Shown here in pieces: positions 8,823-18,120 of a DNA stretch of 64,000 nt; positions within the stretch are counted from its first letter, which is position 1; each line of letters begins with the position of its first letter. The position numbers and the translations under genes were made by a program. The notes beneath the pieces are model-generated. The model had not been told where the DNA came from. It made no database searches and worked only from the letters and a program-made list of their open reading frames with translations. Where the stretch lies: assembly GCA_021414005.1 (NCBI GenBank), contig JAIOPH010000002.1:124001-188000 (forward strand), in the 5' to 3' direction. Source of the DNA: Chthoniobacter sp. Its GTDB lineage: Bacteria > Verrucomicrobiota > Verrucomicrobiia > Chthoniobacterales > Chthoniobacteraceae.

Positions 8823-9419
8823 ATGAATATAGTCCGTTACTTACTAATCAATTTCACCTGCCTGTTACTCGCCACAGCAGGTCACGCTGCCGAGGAGACT
8901 TACAACCCACTGGCTAAAGGCCTGCGCTGGGTCGCGGATGTGGTGATGACCACCGCCGACGGGAAGACCACCAAGGGCACGGCCACTCGTGAGATTCCCG
9001 GCACGGAGGTGATCAACGAAAAGACCTACTTCATTTGCAACACCACTGTTGAAGGCATTCCCGGTTTCAAGCCGTTCACCACCTATCGTCGCAAAGGGCC
9101 GGAGGGAGAGTTTGCCATCAATGCGGCCGACCCAAAAAAGCAGGAGAACTTGGAGTTTCCCCTGCCGCTGGCCGTTGGAAAAACGTGGGAGGTGCCGGGG
9201 GAAAAAGGCAAAGTGTTGTTCAAGGTGGAAGGCTCCGAGTCCGTCAAGGTGGGAGCCAAACAGTACGAGAAGTGTTTCAAGATCTCGTATGCGTCTGAAT
9301 CGGGTGATTTCAAAAGCACGCTCTATCTGGCTCCGAACATCGGTAACGTGACCGAGACGATGAAAATCGGCGGGACGACCCTGGTGTTTTCGCATCGCAC
9401 GCTGACCAAGCCGAAGTAG
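8823..9419 (+). CDS. Secreted protein of unknown function
   Basis: 198 residues from the ATG at 8823 (MNIVRYLLINFTCLLLATAG, then HAAEE), a clear Sec signal peptide with a probable cleavage after GHA. The mature part is beta-rich with no cysteine pattern typical of an enzyme: YNPLAKGLRWVADVVMTT, a KGTATREIPGTEVINEKTYF strand, and a final FSHRTLTKPK. It resembles the DUF3108-like secreted beta-barrel style only in general form, so no family is claimed. An open frame extends upstream to 8508 inside the PIG-L gene but lacks sense there. Base composition is less GC-rich than its neighbours. Confidence 0.7.
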   Translation: MNIVRYLLINFTCLLLATAGHAAEETYNPLAKGLRWVADVVMTTADGKTTKGTATREIPGTEVINEKTYFICNTTVEGIPGFKPFTTYRRKGPEGEFAINAADPKKQENLEFPLPLAVGKTWEVPGEKGKVLFKVEGSESVKVGAKQYEKCFKISYASESGDFKSTLYLAPNIGNVTETMKIGGTTLVFSHRTLTKPK

Positions 9420-9577
9420 CGAGGGTGAGGTTCGCTGTGAGCCGAGCGAGTGCCGGTGGCAGCGTAGCGAGGTTGTTATCGCTATCGAGGAAGTCCTTTC
9501 AAGCCATGTGAGTTGCCCGAATGCGGGTGGCGCTGTTTTTCCTGTCCCCACATCCGCCATTTCCCTGTTTGCCACAG

Positions 9578-9654
9578 TGGTGCACTCGCCGTGACTCGAA
9601 CACGGAACCTTCTGATTCGTAGTCAGATGCTCTATCCAATTGAGCTACGAGTGC
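9578..9654 (-). tRNA. tRNA-Arg (anticodon ACG), CCA encoded
   Basis: Reverse strand: acceptor stem GCACTCG pairs with CGAGTGC, then discriminator A and encoded CCA (9580-9578). D arm AGCTCAATTGGATAGAGC. Anticodon stem TCTGA/TCAGA with loop CTACGAA, which gives anticodon ACG. T arm contains GTTCGAGTC. All arms pair in the standard cloverleaf; the length is 77 including CCA. Confidence 0.95.
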
Positions 9655-9680
9655 TTTGCCGACCGGAAAGCCGGGGCGCA

Positions 9681-9709
9681 ATAAGAGCATCGTCCACCGC
9701 CGGTGGCAA
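9681..9709 (-). promoter_or_regulatory. Possible promoter for tRNA-Arg
   Basis: On the minus strand TTGCCA (9709-9704) and TCTTAT (9686-9681) are separated by 17 bp and lie about 27 bp before the tRNA 5' end. The spacing fits sigma-70; the match is imperfect and inferred by eye. Confidence 0.35.
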
Positions 9710-9749
9710 CTTTTTCGTCGGAAAAAATGCCCCGCGGCTTTTCGTCCCG

Positions 9750-10229
9750 TTACCAGGCGATTCGCGCGGCGCGACTGCGGTCCGGCATGAAATCCACGGC
9801 AATGCCTCGAGCGAGCAGACCGGCAAGACAGATCGCCACCGCCGGGTTGTGCGCGCGGGCCGAGAGTCCGTCGCCAAAATTTGCCACCCAGCGTCCTTTC
9901 TCGCGCCGAACCGTCAGCGGTTGATCCACGTTGGTGAGTCGCTCGACCACCTCCCACGCGAGCGTGAGATCGGACGAGTAGGCGCGAAATTCAAAAACCT
10001 CGCTCAGCTCATTCTCCAGGCGCACGCCATCGGGAAAGCACCGTTGAAAATACGGATCGCCCAGCGTGTTCAGCGCCTCCTCGATCGAATCGAAGCGCAG
10101 ATACGAGTGGCTGTCCTCCCAGTAAGCTCGCGGCGGCTCGTCGGTAAGATATTTCCCCACCAGCGCGTCCAATTCCCGCAGCGTCCCGATTCTGACCTGC
10201 GCTATGATTGATTCACTCCTAATGTTCAT
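9750..10229 (-). CDS. Small protein resembling the phage ABA-sandwich domain
   Basis: 159 residues. Two segments recall the phage ABA sandwich fold: TLRELDALVGKYL near the start with a DSHSYLRFDSIEEALNTLGD repeat unit, and LAWEVVERLTN followed by GRWVANFGDGLSARAHNP and AVAICLAGLLARG. In phage proteins of this family the order LAWEVVEKL, a W-x-A strand, then TPxLAICRAAL is typical. No other phage gene is next to it, but a tRNA gene (a common integration target) lies 95 bp away. Function unknown; the family assignment is tentative. Confidence 0.55.
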   Translation of the reverse strand: MNIRSESIIAQVRIGTLRELDALVGKYLTDEPPRAYWEDSHSYLRFDSIEEALNTLGDPYFQRCFPDGVRLENELSEVFEFRAYSSDLTLAWEVVERLTNVDQPLTVRREKGRWVANFGDGLSARAHNPAVAICLAGLLARGIAVDFMPDRSRAARIAW

Positions 10230-10393
10230 GACCTGCTAAAAAATCTGGTTTGGTTTGGCGATGCATAATTAACCGCGCCCGCAGACGATCCAAAGTATTA
10301 TTTGGAGCTTGGCGGAAATTTCATGAACCGGGGCTGGCTAGTGGTTTTCGGTGAGGACCGTCGCTATCGGCTGGTCGGGATAGGCTCCGCGCT

Positions 10394-12415
10394 CTATTCC
10401 AGCCGCAGGTCGAAGGTGAGAAGACGACGGTGGAGATTTTTGCAGGGTTCCCGGCGGGACGCGGATGCAGACTTGGCTTTGGCGGAGACGAAGTGGCGGC
10501 GCGCGTGGCCGAGTTCGTAGTGCGTGGTTTTCTTGCCGTGGGTAATGGCCACATGAAGCGGCAGGTGCGGCGGAATGCCGGGGTGGAGCGAAGGGTAGAG
10601 CGCGGTGCGACGGTAGCGAAGGCCGGCGCCGAGAACTCCTCCCGGAAACCGGCGGAACGTGAGGAGGCGTCCGCCCACGCGGACCTCGTTCGTGGCGGCA
10701 AAGGCGGGGTTGACGATGAATTCTAACCGCTCCATCGAGGTGTCCACAAAGCGGCTGGTGCTGCCGCCTTCGAGCGGTGTCTCGCAGAGCAGCGGCCAGC
10801 CTTCGAGCGCACGCCGGATCGTCAGCGTGGCGTCGTCGTCGGTGTGCTGCAGGAGCACGGGAAAACGCCACGCAAAGATGTCGCGAAAGATTTGCTCCGG
10901 CAGCGCGAAACCACCGCGGCGGAGATCGCGACGCACCTTCTCGAAATCCGCCCAGAGGTGCGAAGGGAGGAAAAAGGCGTCGTGCAGCTTTTCGCCATGC
11001 TCCGTCAGCGAGGCGGTGCAGGGCGAAGCCAGCAAATGCGCGGCGAGCGCGTGCCAGAGCAGGGCCACAGCCGACATCCAAGCGGCGTGCGGCAGCGATT
11101 CGACCGCGCGAAACTCAATGAGTCCGCGGCAGCCACCCTCCACGCCGGGGCTCCAGAATTTGTCGAAACTGGCTTCGCTCCGGTGGGTGTTGCCGGAGCT
11201 GTCGGTGTGCAAATGGCGGAGCGTCTCGCTGATGATCTGGCGATGATCGCCGGGCGGGAGACTGGCGAGGAATTGGTAGGCCATTTCGAGATCGTAAAGC
11301 GAACTCGCGCACTCATCGGGCCGTGGAGCCTGCGAGGACGGGCCGACATACTGGCCGGTGAAAAGATAGGCGAGCGACGGGTGCTGCTGCCAGTAGCGCA
11401 GCATGGACACGATCCACGCGGGTCGCGTGAAGAGCGGATTTGCATCGAGGCTCGGGCCGCCGAAAAGCAGGTGGTTGCCGCCGCCCGTTCCGGTTTGCTC
11501 CTCGGGCGAGGTCTGTTTGAAAGAGCGCAGTCCGGCGGAGCGACAGGCGCATTCCAGCGTGTCGAGCCACATGGCGTATTCACGCCAGTTTGCGCAAGGC
11601 GGCAGATTGATTTCGAGCACGCCGGGATCGGAGGCGATGCCCAGCTTCGTCCACCGTGCAGCTTCATCGCCCGGGACGTAACCGGCAAAAACCGGCGCGC
11701 CGAGACGTGTTTCGCGGAGCGCATCGGCGATGTGTCCGATCAGCGCGAGCCAAGGCTTCTGCAGCAACGGCGGCAGAAACACGTGCAGCCCCGAGTCGCG
11801 AATCTCAATCGTGAGCGCGCGCCGATTTACCCCCTCGGGCAGCGAGGCCAGCGGCAGGCGCAGCCCGGCATGCCCCTCGACGCGCAGCAACTCCAGACTT
11901 TCGGTCTGCCAGTCCTCCGTCACAAAACCATCCGCGCCATGGTCGAGCGGCAGCACCAGCACCGGGCGCGTTTCATCAAGCGGGTCCACCGCGCGAATCC
12001 AGCCTGACGCAAGGCCCAGACGGTCCAGCAGACTTTGCGCAAAGAGCAAAACGGTGGAGTGATCCAGCGCGACCTGCGAAGACGGTGCTGGCTTCGCGAG
12101 CCCGGCCACCAGCGGCGAGCCCTCGCTGTTCCAGACGAGATTGATCGCCCAGCGTGGATTCACTTCGCCAGGGTAAAATTTACCCGGCGAAAAGACCGAA
12201 ACCGCGTGTCCCAGTGTCTCCGCCATGAGCGCCTCAGCCAGCGCGTACCCATAGCGCAGCTTCGTGGGTCCCAGCGCGGTGATGCTCCACTCCGGCCCCA
12301 CAGGATCGATTGGCACATAGGTGGGCTCACCTCCGAGCGTGAGTCGCACACCGTAGGCGGAAAAGGTGGCGTCCACGCGGTCGGCTACGCGGGCGAGGGC
12401 GGGCGAAATCTTCAT
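10394..12415 (-). CDS. DUF2126 protein (amidoligase/glutamine-synthetase-like), C-terminal half form
   Basis: 673 residues from the ATG at 12415. DUF2126 features include LTLGGEPTYVPID near the start, the G-E-V-N-P-R-W motif (GEVNPRWAINLVW), GTGGGNHLLFGG (about 330), a LAYLFTGQYVGPSSQAPRPDE block and an EFRAVESLPH motif. DUF2126 is usually about 1,100 residues with an N-terminal transglutaminase; here the two parts are encoded by adjacent genes. The ATG overlaps the transglutaminase stop by ATGA. This two-gene set occurs widely in bacteria together with alpha-E proteins and is thought to make a peptide-like product; neither alpha-E nor a circularly permuted ATP-grasp gene is in this window. 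Confidence 0.85.
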   Translation of the reverse strand: MKISPALARVADRVDATFSAYGVRLTLGGEPTYVPIDPVGPEWSITALGPTKLRYGYALAEALMAETLGHAVSVFSPGKFYPGEVNPRWAINLVWNSEGSPLVAGLAKPAPSSQVALDHSTVLLFAQSLLDRLGLASGWIRAVDPLDETRPVLVLPLDHGADGFVTEDWQTESLELLRVEGHAGLRLPLASLPEGVNRRALTIEIRDSGLHVFLPPLLQKPWLALIGHIADALRETRLGAPVFAGYVPGDEAARWTKLGIASDPGVLEINLPPCANWREYAMWLDTLECACRSAGLRSFKQTSPEEQTGTGGGNHLLFGGPSLDANPLFTRPAWIVSMLRYWQQHPSLAYLFTGQYVGPSSQAPRPDECASSLYDLEMAYQFLASLPPGDHRQIISETLRHLHTDSSGNTHRSEASFDKFWSPGVEGGCRGLIEFRAVESLPHAAWMSAVALLWHALAAHLLASPCTASLTEHGEKLHDAFFLPSHLWADFEKVRRDLRRGGFALPEQIFRDIFAWRFPVLLQHTDDDATLTIRRALEGWPLLCETPLEGGSTSRFVDTSMERLEFIVNPAFAATNEVRVGGRLLTFRRFPGGVLGAGLRYRRTALYPSLHPGIPPHLPLHVAITHGKKTTHYELGHARRHFVSAKAKSASASRREPCKNLHRRLLTFDLRLE

Positions 12416-13251
12416 GCGGGACTGATGTGCAGTGAAGCCGTCATGCACGGCGGTGTCGGCAGTGGCGGCGCGAAAGTGCCGGCGATCGGCGCGATGTCCG
12501 CCGGCGTGAGCCCCACCGCTGCGGTGAGGTGGTAGTGATTGCAGAGATAGCCATTCGTGGGGTCAAAGCCGATCCATCCCGCGCCTGGCAAATACAGTTC
12601 CGTCCAGGCGTGCAGCGCGCCTTCGGCCACTTTCTCTCCGGCTTCAAACTCGCACAGATAGCCGCTCGCCAAGCGCGCCGCGATGCCCAGCCCGCGCGCC
12701 ACTTCCGCGAGCAGCACCGCGTAGTCCCGACACGCCCCGCGACCGTGCCGCAGGGTTTCCGCCGCCGTATAGGCCTCGCCCTCTTCGCGCCGGGCATAGG
12801 CGATATTCCGATGCAGCGCTGCATTCAGATCCACGAGCGTCTCCACGGTCGGCTGCGGCCCCACGGGAGCTTTCCAAAAGGGCAGCACCAGCGGGGCCGC
12901 GCGGCGGAGATAAGGTGCCAGCACCTCGGCCTCGCGCGGGGTGTATTGAAAAGGAAACTCCAGCGCATACTGGGCGAGGATGAAACCGAATGGATTCCGC
13001 TCCTCCACCTCCAGTTCGATCAGCAAACTCGCCGCCAGCAACGCCGACTTTCCCGGGTAAAAAACCGACGCGATCTCGTTGTCGAAAAGATCGTGCCGAT
13101 AGTGGACGTCGGCTCCCGCATTGGTCTGAAAAGCCAGCCGCTGCACCGTGAGATGGCGTCCGGTTTTCGGAAAAAGCCGGAAGAGATGCAGAGAGAAACT
13201 GACCGCTTCGGCGTAGGCGAACTGCGTCTGGTAAGCGATGCGGATTTTCAT
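12412..13251 (-). CDS. Transglutaminase-like cysteine protease family protein
   Basis: 279 residues. The N-terminal beta domain (KIRIAYQTQFAYAEAVSFS to about residue 100) is followed by the papain-like core with the catalytic triad: Cys in GRGACRDYAVLL (about 172), His in LHAWTELYLPG (about 213) and Asp in GFDPTNG (about 228). No signal peptide, so cytoplasmic. It overlaps the DUF2126 gene by 4 bp (ATGA) and the pair clearly works together. Related pairs are associated with amide-bond formation or cleavage in an undefined peptide pathway. Confidence 0.9.
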   Translation of the reverse strand: MKIRIAYQTQFAYAEAVSFSLHLFRLFPKTGRHLTVQRLAFQTNAGADVHYRHDLFDNEIASVFYPGKSALLAASLLIELEVEERNPFGFILAQYALEFPFQYTPREAEVLAPYLRRAAPLVLPFWKAPVGPQPTVETLVDLNAALHRNIAYARREEGEAYTAAETLRHGRGACRDYAVLLAEVARGLGIAARLASGYLCEFEAGEKVAEGALHAWTELYLPGAGWIGFDPTNGYLCNHYHLTAAVGLTPADIAPIAGTFAPPLPTPPCMTASLHISPA

Positions 13252-13349
13252 GCTGGCGCGCGAGAATTGCAGAAGCCGTCAGCGCGTCGAGCGAAAGCCG
13301 GAAAAGCTGCAGCTTCGCGGGGAACCGCGTGAAAGACTCCCGTCAACGC

Positions 13350-13877
13350 CTACTTCCCGCTCTTTTCCCGCAGCGCTTTCGCCATGTCCTCCTCGGCCCT
13401 TTTCGCGAGGGCGTCGAAGTTCGGCGCGCTTTGCATTTTGATGATCTCCTTTTCCCCCTGTTTCACCGCGACCTGCCATTCGAGTCGGTCCTGCCCTTTG
13501 CTGTTGTAACTGCGCCAATTGGCGACCGTGACGCTGCCCACCTCGAACTCCTGAGTGTTGGCTGGTTTGAGGGGTTTGATCTTTTCGTTGCCGGAGGAAA
13601 GCACGCTGGTTTTATCCGATACCACGACGATTCTCCACTCGAGATCCCCCTCGGGCATTGGGGTAAAGGAGATATTCTTGGCGGTAATTTTGAGGGCCTG
13701 GGTCCGCTCGACGGCATCGAAAGTGCCTCTCGACGATGTCCACCCGCCACGAACATTCTTAGTTTCGAGCACCGATTTGGAAACGGTGACATTGAGGCCG
13801 TTTTTTTCGTCCGCACGGGCGGAGGGCAGGACGAGGGCAAAATGGGCGATGATGGCGAGGCGGAGCAGGGTATTCAT
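13350..13877 (-). CDS. Secreted protein of unknown function
   Basis: 175 residues with signal peptide MNTLLRLAIIAHFALVLPSA-RADE. The mature part is beta-rich and hydrophilic (NGLNVTVSKSVLETKNVRGG, LEWRIVVVSDKTSVLS) and ends in a charged helix (FDALAKRAEEDMAKALREK). No enzymatic motif seen. It sits between the transglutaminase gene and the divergent esterase gene without overlap. No family recognised. Confidence 0.65.
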   Translation of the reverse strand: MNTLLRLAIIAHFALVLPSARADEKNGLNVTVSKSVLETKNVRGGWTSSRGTFDAVERTQALKITAKNISFTPMPEGDLEWRIVVVSDKTSVLSSGNEKIKPLKPANTQEFEVGSVTVANWRSYNSKGQDRLEWQVAVKQGEKEIIKMQSAPNFDALAKRAEEDMAKALREKSGK

Positions 13878-14072
13878 AGCGCAGCGCGGAGTGGGGCACT
13901 GTCTAGTAGTGATCGCTGCATGCCAATAGCCGAATTTTTCTGGCCCCGGTTCCTGACGGAAAATCTCCCGCTAACTTTCACGCGGCACTTGAGTTCACTC
14001 ACCCGGCACGGCAAGCAATGCGCGCCATTTCGCTCCCGCAACCCGACCAACCCTCAAATCCATCACCAACCC

Positions 14073-17000
14073 ATGTTACGCCTCCACTCCATCGCCCGGT
14101 CACCCCATCCTCTCGCCGCACTGTGCCGCGCACTGTGTTCGGTAGTGCTGCCAGCCGTCCTCATCGGCGGCCTGGGGATGACGCTCGCCTTTGCGCAGAA
14201 GAGCCCCGCGGGCGCGGCGTATCAGGGCTGGTCACACGCGGGTGCGATGGCGCTGCTGACGACTCCGGACGGAGCAAACTTGCCCGCGGGCACGGTGGTG
14301 GAGGGCTTTCCGGTGCTCGTGCGGCTGCACCGGGACTGGTTCGATTTCAAACAGGCCAAACCCAACGGCGAGGACATTCGCTTTGCCACGGCCGCGGGCG
14401 CGCCGCTGGCGTATCAGGTCGAGGAGTTGGATGCGGCGCAGGGGACCGCGAGCATCTGGGTGCGCGTGCCGAAGATCGTAGGTAATGCGCGGCAGATGAT
14501 CCGCGTGCTTTGGGGCAAGGCGGATGCGGCCAGCGAGTCGAATGGGAAAGCCGTTTTCAATGAGGCGAACGGCTTCGCCAGCGTGTGGCATCTCGGCGAC
14601 ACCGTGGCGGATGAAGTGGGCACGCTGGAGTCGAAGGACATGGGCACCACGCCGACGGCGGGCATGATCGGCAAGGCGCGGCATTTTCCGGGAAAGGCCG
14701 GCGTTTTTTGCGGCGACAAGATCACGAACTATCCGACCGGGGGAGGCACGCATACCACGGAGCTGTGGTTCCGCGCGAACCAATCCAATGGGACGATCAT
14801 CGGCTGGGGCAATGAGGGCGGCAATCGCGGGAGCAAGGTGCGGATGCTCTTTGAAAGTCCGCCACATATCCGGGTGGACAGCGATTTCTCCGACGTGAAG
14901 AGCGAGAGCAAGCTGCCTTTCGGCGAGTGGATTCATGTGGTCCAAACCTATGGCGACGGACCGCGGCGCATCTACATCAATGGCAAGGTGGATGGAGAGA
15001 CGAACACCAAGCTCGACATCAAGAGCCCCGCGCGGCTGTGGCTCGGCGGGTGGTATAACAACTACGACTTCGTGGGTGACCTCGACGAGGTGCGAGTGTC
15101 GCGCGTGGCGCGCTCCGAGGAATGGGTGCGGCTGACTTACGAAAATCAAAAGCCGCTGCAAACCCTCGTCGGAACCATCGTGCAGGCGGGTACTGCGCTG
15201 GCGGTCGCGCCCGCGACGGCGACGGTGGCCGAGGGCAAAAGCGCGACCTTTACCGCGCAGGCCGGTGGAGCGCTGAAGTTATTCTGGCTGCTGAAGAGCG
15301 AGGGCAAGGAAACCGTCATGGCGACGGATCGTTTCAATTACACCTTCGATGCCGGACGGGTCACGGGCGACAAGTCGGCCACGCTAATCTGCAAGGCCGT
15401 CTATCCGACCGAAGTGAAGACCAAGGAGATCGCGATCATCGTGAAGGAGGACATTCAGGAGCCGGTGTTCACACTCAAGACTCCCGCGACGTGGGATGGT
15501 CGCACGGCGCTGGAGGTCGTGCCGCAGGTGACGAATCTCGCCGCGATGAAGGCGAAAGGGGCAGGGGAGTTGAAGATCGATTGGAAGCTCGCGGACCTCG
15601 CCACCGTGAAGGAAGTGGTGCCCGGCAAGCTGCTGCTCAAGCGTGCGCAAAACAGTGGCAAGTTAACCGTTACCGCGACGGTCAGTAACGGCGGCCAGCC
15701 CGCTACCCAATCAGCTACGATTGACGTGACCGAACCGAAAACCGACCCATGGCTCGCGCGCACGCCGGAAAAGGATGAAAAACCCGTGGAAGGCCAGTTC
15801 TACACCCGCGACGACAAGAACGAAGGCACGCTCTATTACAATGGCACGCTGGCCGAAGCCGCCGACACCGTCTTTCTGAAGGTCTATGCCGACGACAAGC
15901 CCTATAACACGGCCACGGCCAAACCCGCGCCGGACAAGACCTATAGCTTGTCCGCGAAGCTCAAGCCCGGGTTGGTAAAATACAAAGTGGAATTCGGGAT
16001 CAAGAGCGGTGGCCAGGAGAAGGTGCTGGAGAAGGTGGATAACCTCGTCTGTGGCGATGCCTACATTATCGACGGCCAGTCCAATGCGCTGGCCACCGAC
16101 ACCGGCGAGAAATCCCCGCCGGAAACCAGCGAATGGATTCGCAGCTATGGCCGTGCGCCGAACAACCCGAAGGAGGCTCCGGCCCCCGGCAACCTCTGGT
16201 GCCTCCCGGTGTGGAAAGCCCAAAAGGGCGAGAAAGCCGAGCTGGGTTGGTGGGGCATGGAACTGGCGAAGCGGCTCGTCGAGAGCCAGAAGATGCCCAT
16301 CTTCATCATCAATGCGGCCGTCGGCGGCACGCGCATTGATCAGCACCAGCGCAACGAAGCCGATCCCACTGATCTCACCACCATCTACGGACGCATGCTC
16401 TGGCGCGTGCAGCAGGCGAAACTCACCCACGGCATCCGTGGCATCCTTTGGCATCAGGGCGAAAACAACCAGGGCACCGCCGGCCCCACCGGCGACTACG
16501 ACTGGAAAGCCTACGAAGACTACTTCATTGAAATGTCCGCCGCGTGGAAGCGCGACTTCCCGAACGTGCAGCACTACTACGTTTTCCAAATCTGGCCGAA
16601 CTCCTGCAGCATGGCTGGTGGCAGCGGGGCCGGCGACATGATCCGCGAGATCCAGCGCAGCCTGCCGCGGCTCTATTCAAACATGGGCGTCATGTCCACG
16701 CTCGGCGTCAAACCACCCGGCGGCTGCCATTTTCCCCTCGTTGGATGGGCGGAATTCGCGCGTCTCATCCAGCCCCTCATCGAGCGGGATAACTACGGCC
16801 GCAAGGTCACCGAACCCATCACACCGCCCAATCTCAAACGCGCCGCTTATACCAGCCCGGCAAAGGACACCATCGCGCTGGAGTTCGACCAACCCATCGT
16901 CTGGGCGGACGCGCTCGTCGGGCAGTTCTACCTCGACGGCGAAAAGGACAAGGTCGCCTCCGGGACGCTCAGCGGGAACGTACTCACGCTCAAGCTCAGC

Positions 17001-17123
17001 GCACCCTCCGCCGCCACTAAAATCACCTATCTCAAGGAGACCGCCTGGAGTCAGGAAAAGCTCATCCTCGGCACGAACAACATCGCCGCGCTGAGCTTCT
17101 GCAACGTGCCGATTGCGAAGTGA
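14073..17123 (+). CDS. Large secreted sialate O-acetylesterase-like SGNH protein with DUF2341 and LamG domains
   Basis: 1,016 residues from the ATG at 14073; the signal peptide is long and ends in GMTLAFAQ. Domain order: DUF2341-like (about 48-146), LamG/concanavalin-like (about 169-355, SVWHLGDTVADE to FVGDLDEVRVSRVAR), an Ig-like segment (about 372-456), another beta domain, then the SGNH hydrolase (about 650-900) with IIDGQSNA (nucleophile Ser), NAAVGGTRID (oxyanion Gly), WHQGENNQG (Asn) and the catalytic His in GCHFPLVGW (about 883). SGNH sialate esterases deacetylate sugars; here the LamG part probably binds glycan at the surface. The open frame upstream of 14073 has no signal peptide and antisense to another gene, so it was rejected. 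Confidence 0.88.
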   Translation: MLRLHSIARSPHPLAALCRALCSVVLPAVLIGGLGMTLAFAQKSPAGAAYQGWSHAGAMALLTTPDGANLPAGTVVEGFPVLVRLHRDWFDFKQAKPNGEDIRFATAAGAPLAYQVEELDAAQGTASIWVRVPKIVGNARQMIRVLWGKADAASESNGKAVFNEANGFASVWHLGDTVADEVGTLESKDMGTTPTAGMIGKARHFPGKAGVFCGDKITNYPTGGGTHTTELWFRANQSNGTIIGWGNEGGNRGSKVRMLFESPPHIRVDSDFSDVKSESKLPFGEWIHVVQTYGDGPRRIYINGKVDGETNTKLDIKSPARLWLGGWYNNYDFVGDLDEVRVSRVARSEEWVRLTYENQKPLQTLVGTIVQAGTALAVAPATATVAEGKSATFTAQAGGALKLFWLLKSEGKETVMATDRFNYTFDAGRVTGDKSATLICKAVYPTEVKTKEIAIIVKEDIQEPVFTLKTPATWDGRTALEVVPQVTNLAAMKAKGAGELKIDWKLADLATVKEVVPGKLLLKRAQNSGKLTVTATVSNGGQPATQSATIDVTEPKTDPWLARTPEKDEKPVEGQFYTRDDKNEGTLYYNGTLAEAADTVFLKVYADDKPYNTATAKPAPDKTYSLSAKLKPGLVKYKVEFGIKSGGQEKVLEKVDNLVCGDAYIIDGQSNALATDTGEKSPPETSEWIRSYGRAPNNPKEAPAPGNLWCLPVWKAQKGEKAELGWWGMELAKRLVESQKMPIFIINAAVGGTRIDQHQRNEADPTDLTTIYGRMLWRVQQAKLTHGIRGILWHQGENNQGTAGPTGDYDWKAYEDYFIEMSAAWKRDFPNVQHYYVFQIWPNSCSMAGGSGAGDMIREIQRSLPRLYSNMGVMSTLGVKPPGGCHFPLVGWAEFARLIQPLIERDNYGRKVTEPITPPNLKRAAYTSPAKDTIALEFDQPIVWADALVGQFYLDGEKDKVASGTLSGNVLTLKLSAPSAATKITYLKETAWSQEKLILGTNNIAALSFCNVPIAK

Positions 17124-17206
17124 AACATCCGGCCGCCGCGCCCGCCGCCTCAGCCGATAGCCTTGGCCATGAGCGGGCTTGGACGCGGGGCTTGAGGGCG
17201 TTGCGG

Positions 17207-17626
17207 TCATTTCCAGAACTCCCAGCATTTCTTGTTTAGTTTGCGCTGCCGCATCGCTTCCTCGTCGGCGGCAATCTCGGCGTGATGTGCGCGGATGTGG
17301 TCAAGAAAGGCTCCCCACGTTGGAGTAAGTAAGCGATGTTTGCCGGTCTCTAACTCAAAAGCGAAAACGCCGGAATCCGGCTTGGATGCGTCCACAAAGA
17401 ACCACTCCTCGCTGCCATCGGTGCCGACGAAAAGAGGTGTGCGAATCTCGGGAGATGAAATCTCGGCATCGCTCAACTCGATGACGGCATTTAGGTCGTT
17501 CGGAAGCATGAACTCGGCAGCGAATGAATTGGCCGCGAACGGATAGCTCGATAAAGTGGCGCGGTAATACGCTGGGAGTGGGAAACCGACGCACTTCTCT
17601 ATGGATTGGAAGTCTTGGTCAGTCAT
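17207..17626 (-). CDS. SMI1/KNR4 (SUKH) family protein
   Basis: 139 residues from the ATG at 17626. The SUKH signature runs IEKCVGFPLPAYYRATLSSY, then LFVGTDGSEEWFFVDAS (about 88-104) and WGAFLDHIRAHH (about 116-127). SUKH proteins often give immunity to contact-dependent toxins. The gene lies directly after an attC-like palindrome and is the last of three same-strand small genes with such sites between them, so it looks like an integron cassette cargo gene. A TTG start four codons earlier is possible. Confidence 0.8.
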   Translation of the reverse strand: MTDQDFQSIEKCVGFPLPAYYRATLSSYPFAANSFAAEFMLPNDLNAVIELSDAEISSPEIRTPLFVGTDGSEEWFFVDASKPDSGVFAFELETGKHRLLTPTWGAFLDHIRAHHAEIAADEEAMRQRKLNKKCWEFWK

Positions 17627-17639
17627 GGGGGCGAGCAAC

Positions 17640-17705
17640 GCTTAACGACCTCAAGCTCAGCGAATGCAGTGCAGTTTGCTGCAGCGCATAGGCGATTCGT
17701 TCACT
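17640..17705 (-). repeat. attC-like imperfect palindrome A
   Basis: On the minus strand the segment begins AGTGAAC, whose TGA is the stop codon of the upstream gene, and ends GTTAAGC (fits the attC core GTTRRRY). Between them is a hairpin with 11-nt arms, ATGCAGTGCAG (17664-17674) and CTGCAGCGCAT (17679-17689), one mismatch and a 4-nt loop. The right arm TTCGCTGAGCTT is shared with site C. Length 66 bp, within the attC range. The assignment is from structure only. Confidence 0.5.
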
Positions 17706-18108
17706 TGGGTTCAGTAGGTTTGGCTTCGGGGAAGGTGCGATAAAACTCGTCGGCCTCGGCTGGAGTGGGATCGCGAAATTCTACCCTGATGCGGCTGTAG
17801 AAGCGAGTAAATCCGGTGACTACGGAACCGGAAAGAAGCAGCGTGGTGACGACCGGCAATGCCGATAGAATGAAAAGCCAGCGCGAAGGCTGTGCCTCTT
17901 GTGACGAGCGACGGGCGATAACCCAAGCGGCCGCGAGCAAGCACATGGCAACGACGGCAAGAACGAGTGAGACCCGCACAAGGAAACGCGCAATGGCTAC
18001 GATGCTGTCGGAATGTGTGCGCGACCAAATGCCGAACAAGATACCGCCGACAAACAACGGAGCGAGAGTGAAACCGGAAGACAGAAGGCAAAGAGTGTTC
18101 GGTTTCAC
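17701..18108 (-). CDS. Small membrane protein of unknown function (cassette-borne)
   Basis: 135 residues from a GTG at 18108 (KPNTLCLLSSGFTLAP). Three hydrophobic segments: about 6-26 (LLSSGFTLAPLFVGGILFGI), 36-60 (IARFLVRVSLVLAVVAMCLL) and 75-95 (FILSALPVVTTLLLSGSVV). The C-terminal tail is polar (FRDPTPAEADEFYRTFPEAK). An ATG at 18192 is in frame but lies inside the attC-like repeat B and would add repeat-encoded residues, so the GTG is preferred. The stop TGA lies within the border of repeat A. No family recognised. Confidence 0.55.
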   Translation of the reverse strand: MKPNTLCLLSSGFTLAPLFVGGILFGIWSRTHSDSIVAIARFLVRVSLVLAVVAMCLLAAAWVIARRSSQEAQPSRWLFILSALPVVTTLLLSGSVVTGFTRFYSRIRVEFRDPTPAEADEFYRTFPEAKPTEPK

Positions 18109-18120
18109 GTTTCGTGTGGA

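Noticed and set aside
13329..14072. N-terminal extension of the sialate esterase frame
   Set aside because: Runs antisense to the secreted protein gene at 13350-13877 and lacks a signal peptide; the ATG at 14073 gives one.
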